In this document: piece after piece, positions 5,645 through 8,578 of the stretch
Position numbering within the stretch: position 1 is the stretch's first letter
Layout: each line of letters opens with the position of its first letter
From: Alkalihalobacillus alcalophilus ATCC 27647 = CGMCC 1.3604
Lineage (GTDB): Bacteria > Bacillota > Bacilli > Bacillales > Bacillaceae_D
Length of the DNA: 8,578 nucleotides
Assembly (NCBI RefSeq): GCF_000292245.2
Contig: NZ_ALPT02000122.1
Coordinates: 1 to 8,578, forward strand
Reading direction: 5' to 3'
Notes under the pieces: model-generated
Told to the model about the DNA's origin: nothing
What the model saw: the letters and a program-made list of their open reading frames with translations, nothing else
Databases searched by the model: none
Program-made: the position numbers and the translations under genes

Positions 5645-6847
5645 TTATAGTGGGCTTTTACCACGCTTTAATGCAAGTCCTGGTCCACCAAGTAAAAATA
5701 GGTAACGGTTGTCAATCATTTTCTTCATAAAGTTCGCTGGTGTTCCGTAAAGCTTACGAGAACCAACAACACCGATTGCTTCTTTCCCACCTAATGAAGC
5801 TACAGTACCTTTAATATCTGGTTTAAATGTTTTTAATGAACCTTGTTTTGTAATTAAAGATTTAATATTCTCAGCACACACATCCGCCATTTGCATCGCA
5901 ATTTGGGCAGTTGGTGGGTATGGGCGATTAATTTCTTCATTAATGATTAACGCACAGTCTCCGATAACAAACACATCTTCAAATCCTGGTGCACGTAGTT
6001 CAGGCTCAACCTTAATACGACCACGCATTGCATCAAAACCTGATTTCTCGATAACCGCGTTTCCTCTTACACCTGTTGCCCAAACGATTGTACCAGCTTT
6101 CACTTCGTCTCCATTAGCAAGGATAACTCCGTCTGCTTGTACTTCTTTAATTGGACAGTTGATTTTAAATTCAACACCACGGTTTTCTAGTAAATTCATA
6201 GCATATTCAACAAGCTCAGGATCAAATCCTGGTAATGCTGATGGAGAAGCTTCAATTACGTACATTTTCACTTTTTCACGTGGAATATCGTAGTTACTGC
6301 AAAGTTCTGGCATACGCTCAGATAATTCACCAATAAACTCAATTCCCGTAAAACCAGCTCCCGCAACAATAAATGATAACATGTCATCATTTTTCTCTTC
6401 CATGTTGTTATATTTTGCGAAAATGTATTCAATATGCTCCTTCACTTCACGAGCCCCGTTCACCGTCCACTTACTAAACGCATGTTCGAATACTCCAGGA
6501 ATACCGAATGTTTCTGCTTCAGAACCAAGACCGATTACTAAATAATCGTAGTCCACTTCACCATTTTTTAAGATGACTTTTTTGTCTTCTTTTTTAATTT
6601 CAACTACTTCATCTTGTAAAAGCTTAACACGATTCATATTTAAAACGCTTTTAATAGGCATTCTTGTACGTTCAGCAGATAATGTCCCAGCAGCAGGCTC
6701 ATGTAACCATGTTGTTTGATAATGGTAATCATGTTTGTTTACTAACGTAATATTTGCTTCATTAGCTGTTAATAATTTTGTTAATCTTGTTGCTGTAATC
6801 ATGCCGCCGTACCCAGCACCTAAAATCACGATACTTGGCTTTTTCAC
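5645..6847 (-). CDS. ndh: type II NADH:quinone dehydrogenase (NDH-2)
   Basis: 400 aa from the preferred GTG start. Peripheral membrane FAD enzyme that oxidises NADH and reduces menaquinone without pumping protons. Visible motifs: FAD dinucleotide fold GAGYGG (10-15), second dinucleotide fold for NADH GAGFTG (163-168), FAD-binding VFVIGDCA (292-299), and the quinone-site AQIAMQ motif (314-319). Sequence blocks such as ETFGIPG, LPGFDPELVEYA, FKPDIKGTVASLG and FMKKMIDNR resemble B. subtilis YjlD (Ndh) more than YumB, although the gene sits at the yumB position beside yumC. Start: ATG 6868 lacks a ribosome binding site, while GGATGTGATT (6860-6851) precedes GTG 6847 and gives the expected MKKPSIVILGAGYGG N terminus. 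A Rex-like operator lies upstream. It is intact and monocistronic. Confidence 0.9.
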   Translation of the reverse strand: MKKPSIVILGAGYGGMITATRLTKLLTANEANITLVNKHDYHYQTTWLHEPAAGTLSAERTRMPIKSVLNMNRVKLLQDEVVEIKKEDKKVILKNGEVDYDYLVIGLGSEAETFGIPGVFEHAFSKWTVNGAREVKEHIEYIFAKYNNMEEKNDDMLSFIVAGAGFTGIEFIGELSERMPELCSNYDIPREKVKMYVIEASPSALPGFDPELVEYAMNLLENRGVEFKINCPIKEVQADGVILANGDEVKAGTIVWATGVRGNAVIEKSGFDAMRGRIKVEPELRAPGFEDVFVIGDCALIINEEINRPYPPTAQIAMQMADVCAENIKSLITKQGSLKTFKPDIKGTVASLGGKEAIGVVGSRKLYGTPANFMKKMIDNRYLFLLGGPGLALKRGKSPL

Positions 6848-6850
6848 AGT

Positions 6851-6860
6851 AATCACATCC
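6851..6860 (-). promoter_or_regulatory. ribosome binding site deciding the ndh GTG start
   Basis: GGATGTGATT on the minus strand is one mismatch from GGAGGTGATT, and its GGATG core is eight bases before GTG 6847-6845. The seven extra residues from ATG 6868 (MKMDVIT) are absent from the related proteins I recall. Confidence 0.55.
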
Positions 6861-6895
6861 ATTTTCATATTATTTATAATGATAACCAGTCCTCT

Positions 6896-6913
6896 TTGTG
6901 ATCTATTTCACGA
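6896..6913. promoter_or_regulatory. Rex-like operator upstream of ndh
   Basis: TTGTGATCTATTTCACGA on the plus strand is an inverted repeat matching 15 of 18 positions of the Rex site TTGTGAAATATTTCACAA when read on the ndh strand. It lies about 50 bp upstream of the GTG start. A possible ndh promoter (TTAACT, 16 bp, TATTAG) sits just upstream on the minus strand, so a bound repressor would overlap the transcription start. Rex senses the NADH/NAD+ ratio and represses ndh in B. subtilis. Confidence 0.65.
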
Positions 6914-7164
6914 ACTAATACATATAGAAAGGAATAAGTTAATTTTCTCATAAAAAGATTGTCGTAATTTAGTCACAAAATACAATTCTAATGATATGGC
7001 TTTTTCGTTTTTTTTTCAACATCTTTTTTGCAATTTCCATAATCTATCTATTAACATGCGTTCTATATAGCTTTTTATCCTTGATAATTAAAAAATGCAT
7101 AAATTCAGTCACTTTTTTAAGCATAAAATGAAACATAATGTTTTCTTTTGTCATTTTGTGTGGG
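6914..7164. other. rest of the divergent ndh/yumC intergenic region
   Basis: AT-rich, no gene supported. It contains a poor TTGT...ACAA inverted repeat (about 6959-6978) and an 8-bp TTAAAAAA/TTTTTTAA repeat (about 7088-7118) that could be chance. The reading frame reaching from 7138 into yumC lacks a ribosome binding site. Confidence 0.5.
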
Positions 7165-7170
7165 TATAAT
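7142..7170 (+). promoter_or_regulatory. yumC promoter
   Basis: A perfect TATAAT (7165-7170) with a weak -35 (TTTCTT) 17 bp upstream. Transcription would start near 7178, leaving about 32 nt before the ATG. Confidence 0.6.
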
Positions 7171-7209
7171 AAGAGTGTTTGTAGATATGTAATTGATAGG
7201 GGTGGCAAA

Positions 7210-8202
7210 ATGAGTAACGAAGAACAGATGTATGATATTACAATCATTGGCGGTGGCCCAACAGGGTTATTTGCTGCATTTTACGCAGGAATGCGCCAAG
7301 CTAAAGTCAAAATTATCGAGAGCATGCCTCAACTTGGTGGACAACTGAGTGCATTATATCCTGAAAAATATATTTATGATGTCGCTGGATTTCCAAAAGT
7401 AAAGGCTCAAGAACTTGTCGATAACTTAACACAACAAGCTCAACAATTTAACCCAACTCTTTCATTAGAGCAGACGGTCAAAACATTAGAACAACAGGAA
7501 GATGATAGCTTTATCATCACAACTGATAAAGAAACACATTATACAAAAGCTGTAATTATCACAGCTGGAGCTGGAGCGTTCCAACCAAGACGCCTTGAAG
7601 TCGAAGGAGCCGAACAATACGAAGGCAAAAACCTTCACTACTTCATTCAAGATCTAAGCCAATTCACTGGCAAAAAAGTGGTCGTATGTGGTGGTGGAGA
7701 TTCTGCTCTAGATTGGTCACTGATGTTAGAACCACTTGCAAAAGAAGTAACACTCGTTCACAGACGTGATAAATTCCGTGCCCATGAGCACAGTGTAGAA
7801 CTTCTACATCAATCAAAAGTGAATGTCATGACCCCTTATGAAATTTCTGACATCCAAGGTGACGGCGAAGCTATTAGTGGAGTAACCTTACAAGAAATCA
7901 AAGGCGATACGGTTCATCAATTAGATGTCGATGCATTAATCGTTAACTTCGGTTTTGTTTCTTCACTTGGTCCAATTAAAGAATGGGGCTTAGAAATTGT
8001 CAAAAACTCGATTGTCGTGAATACAAAAATGGAAACGAACATTAAAGGTGTCTACGCCGCTGGTGATGTCACGTCCTATGAAGGAAAAGTTAAATTAATC
8101 GCTACTGGTTTTGGAGAAGCTCCAACTGCGGTTAACAACGCCAAAGCATACATCGATCCAAAAGCTCGACTATTCCCTGGACATAGTACAAGTTTATTTT
8201 AA
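7210..8202 (+). CDS. yumC: ferredoxin/flavodoxin--NADP+ reductase, type 2 (thioredoxin-reductase-like)
   Basis: 330 aa. Cytosolic FAD enzyme that moves electrons between NADPH and ferredoxin or flavodoxin; homodimer in the family. It has the thioredoxin-reductase fold but no CxxC redox pair, as expected. Motifs: FAD fold GGGPTG (14-19), GGQLSALYPEKYIYDVAGFP (43-62), NADPH fold GGGDSA (161-166), HRRDKFRAHE (184-193) for the NADPH phosphate, FAD motif YAAGD (282-286), and C-terminal HSTSLF (325-330). Tyr50 and His325 correspond to the residues that stack on the flavin in B. subtilis YumC. The start at 7210 follows AGGGGTGG (7198-7205) and keeps the family numbering; the longer frame from 7138 would add 24 residues with no support. 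Transcribed divergently from ndh and followed by a strong terminator. Confidence 0.95.
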   Translation: MSNEEQMYDITIIGGGPTGLFAAFYAGMRQAKVKIIESMPQLGGQLSALYPEKYIYDVAGFPKVKAQELVDNLTQQAQQFNPTLSLEQTVKTLEQQEDDSFIITTDKETHYTKAVIITAGAGAFQPRRLEVEGAEQYEGKNLHYFIQDLSQFTGKKVVVCGGGDSALDWSLMLEPLAKEVTLVHRRDKFRAHEHSVELLHQSKVNVMTPYEISDIQGDGEAISGVTLQEIKGDTVHQLDVDALIVNFGFVSSLGPIKEWGLEIVKNSIVVNTKMETNIKGVYAAGDVTSYEGKVKLIATGFGEAPTAVNNAKAYIDPKARLFPGHSTSLF

Positions 8203-8206
8203 AAGA

Positions 8207-8227
8207 TAACTTCCTAAATGGAAGTTA
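8207..8227 (+). repeat. perfect short hairpin just after yumC
   Basis: TAACTTCC (8207-8214) and GGAAGTTA (8220-8227) form a perfect 8-bp stem with a 5-nt loop, five bases past the stop codon. There is no T run, so it is not a terminator by itself; it may protect the 3' end of the message. Confidence 0.55.
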
Positions 8228-8234
8228 AATCAAT

Positions 8235-8288
8235 AAAAAAGAACAGTTAGCGAGTGGTTAGTGGCTTCTTGTTAACTGTTCTTTTTTT
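8235..8288 (+). terminator. rho-independent terminator of yumC
   Basis: AAAAAAGAACAGTTA (8235-8249) pairs perfectly over 15 bp with TAACTGTTCTTTTTT (8273-8287), loop of 23 nt, ending in a T run to 8288. The A run on the left arm means it could also act on the other strand. Confidence 0.9.
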
Positions 8289-8310
8289 ATTTTCTGCGAT
8301 ATAGCTTTGA

Positions 8311-8578
8311 GACACTAATGGTGGAATTCGAACCTTAATTGTGGGAGGTCACGATTTTCATTACCTATTGTGGTTTATTCAAACCCTAATTGAATGAGTT
8401 TCCCTTTTTCATTACCTATTACCGTTTTTTCAAACCCTAATTGAGCGAGTTTCCCTTTTTCATTACCTATTATAGTTTATTCGAACCCTAATTGGGAGAG
8501 TACCCCTTTTTCATTACCTATTGTGGTTTATTCAAACCCTAATTGGGAGAGTACCCCTTTTTTCATTACCTATTACCG
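8311..8578. repeat. 51-bp tandem repeat array, running off the window
   Basis: Units begin at CATTACCTATT: 8359, 8410, 8461, 8512 and 8564 (cut by the window end), with periods of 51, 51, 51 and 52 bp. A degenerate unit occupies 8311-8358. Positions vary in two spots: after CATTACCTATT (GTGG, ACCG or ATAG) and after CCCTAATTG. Several units can form a small hairpin, GGTTTATTCAAACC. There are no unique spacers, so it is not a CRISPR array. On the minus strand one frame reads as a 17-residue repeat (NEKGKLxQLGFE-T-IG) with a stop at the same codon in units 1, 3 and 4, and a one-base insertion in unit 4 breaks the frame. No start codon or ribosome binding site makes it a gene here. Confidence 0.9.

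Noticed and set aside
6873..6886. Fur box near TATAATGATAACC upstream of ndh
   Set aside because: Only one half resembles the 7-1-7 Fur motif; no second half follows.
6958..6980. Second Rex site (TTGTCGTAATTTAGTCACAA)
   Set aside because: The inverted repeat spans 20 rather than 18 bp and the left half (TTGTCGT) matches poorly.
7145..7169. SigB promoter upstream of yumC (GTTTTC...GGGTAT)
   Set aside because: The spacer is 16 bp, longer than the usual 12-15, and the -35 is incomplete; a SigA reading of TATAAT is simpler.
7138..7209. N-terminal extension of yumC
   Set aside because: The extension overlaps the TATAAT promoter, has no ribosome binding site and is absent from the family.
8311..8578. 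CRISPR array
   Set aside because: Units are contiguous 51-bp repeats without unique spacers and there is no cas gene nearby.

Overview
The window reads as chromosomal DNA of a Gram-positive, AT-rich Bacillaceae bacterium, probably a salt- or alkali-adapted relative of Bacillus (Alkalihalobacillus/Halalkalibacter type). The basis is conserved gene order: a leucyl aminopeptidase (pepA/yuiE), yuiD, yuiC, yuiB, an NDH-2 NADH dehydrogenase at the yumB position, and yumC follow each other as I recall them from Bacillus subtilis. Strong AGGAGG-type ribosome binding sites and U-tract terminators fit too. A very acidic lipoprotein resembling EhuB, the ectoine/hydroxyectoine-binding protein, points to osmotic stress.

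Layout: 1-376 is a tandem array of three ~123-bp units, each mostly one long imperfect hairpin. 392-432 is the terminator of the ehuB-like gene (456-1310, minus). 1325-1794 is gene-free AT-rich DNA. pepA (1895-3379, minus) is closed by the terminator at 1795-1831. 3380-3745 is a divergent intergenic region with the pepA and yuiD promoters and a pseudoknot-capable set of inverted repeats (3432-3522). yuiD (3746-4222, plus) converges on yuiC (4267-4971, minus) across a perfect bidirectional terminator. yuiB (5141-5458, minus) and the NADH dehydrogenase (5645-6847, minus) each have their own terminator. A second divergent region (6848-7209) carries a close match to a Rex operator in front of the dehydrogenase and the yumC promoter. 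yumC (7210-8202, plus) ends in a strong terminator. 8311-8578 is a second tandem array, period 51 bp, running off the window.

Functionally, most genes are housekeeping: cytosolic peptide turnover (PepA), a PAP2-like membrane protein (YuiD), a secreted 3D-domain muralytic enzyme (YuiC), a small membrane protein (YuiB), and two flavoproteins handling NADH and NADPH (NDH-2, YumC). The Rex site suggests that dehydrogenase expression responds to the NADH/NAD+ ratio. Every gene appears to be its own transcription unit.

The most unusual content is non-genic: the hairpin array with co-varying arms at the left edge, the 51-bp array whose minus strand reads as a degenerate 17-residue repeat at the right edge, and the pseudoknot-capable element between pepA and yuiD. 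Two genes (yuiC and the dehydrogenase) probably start at GTG codons downstream of the first available ATG.
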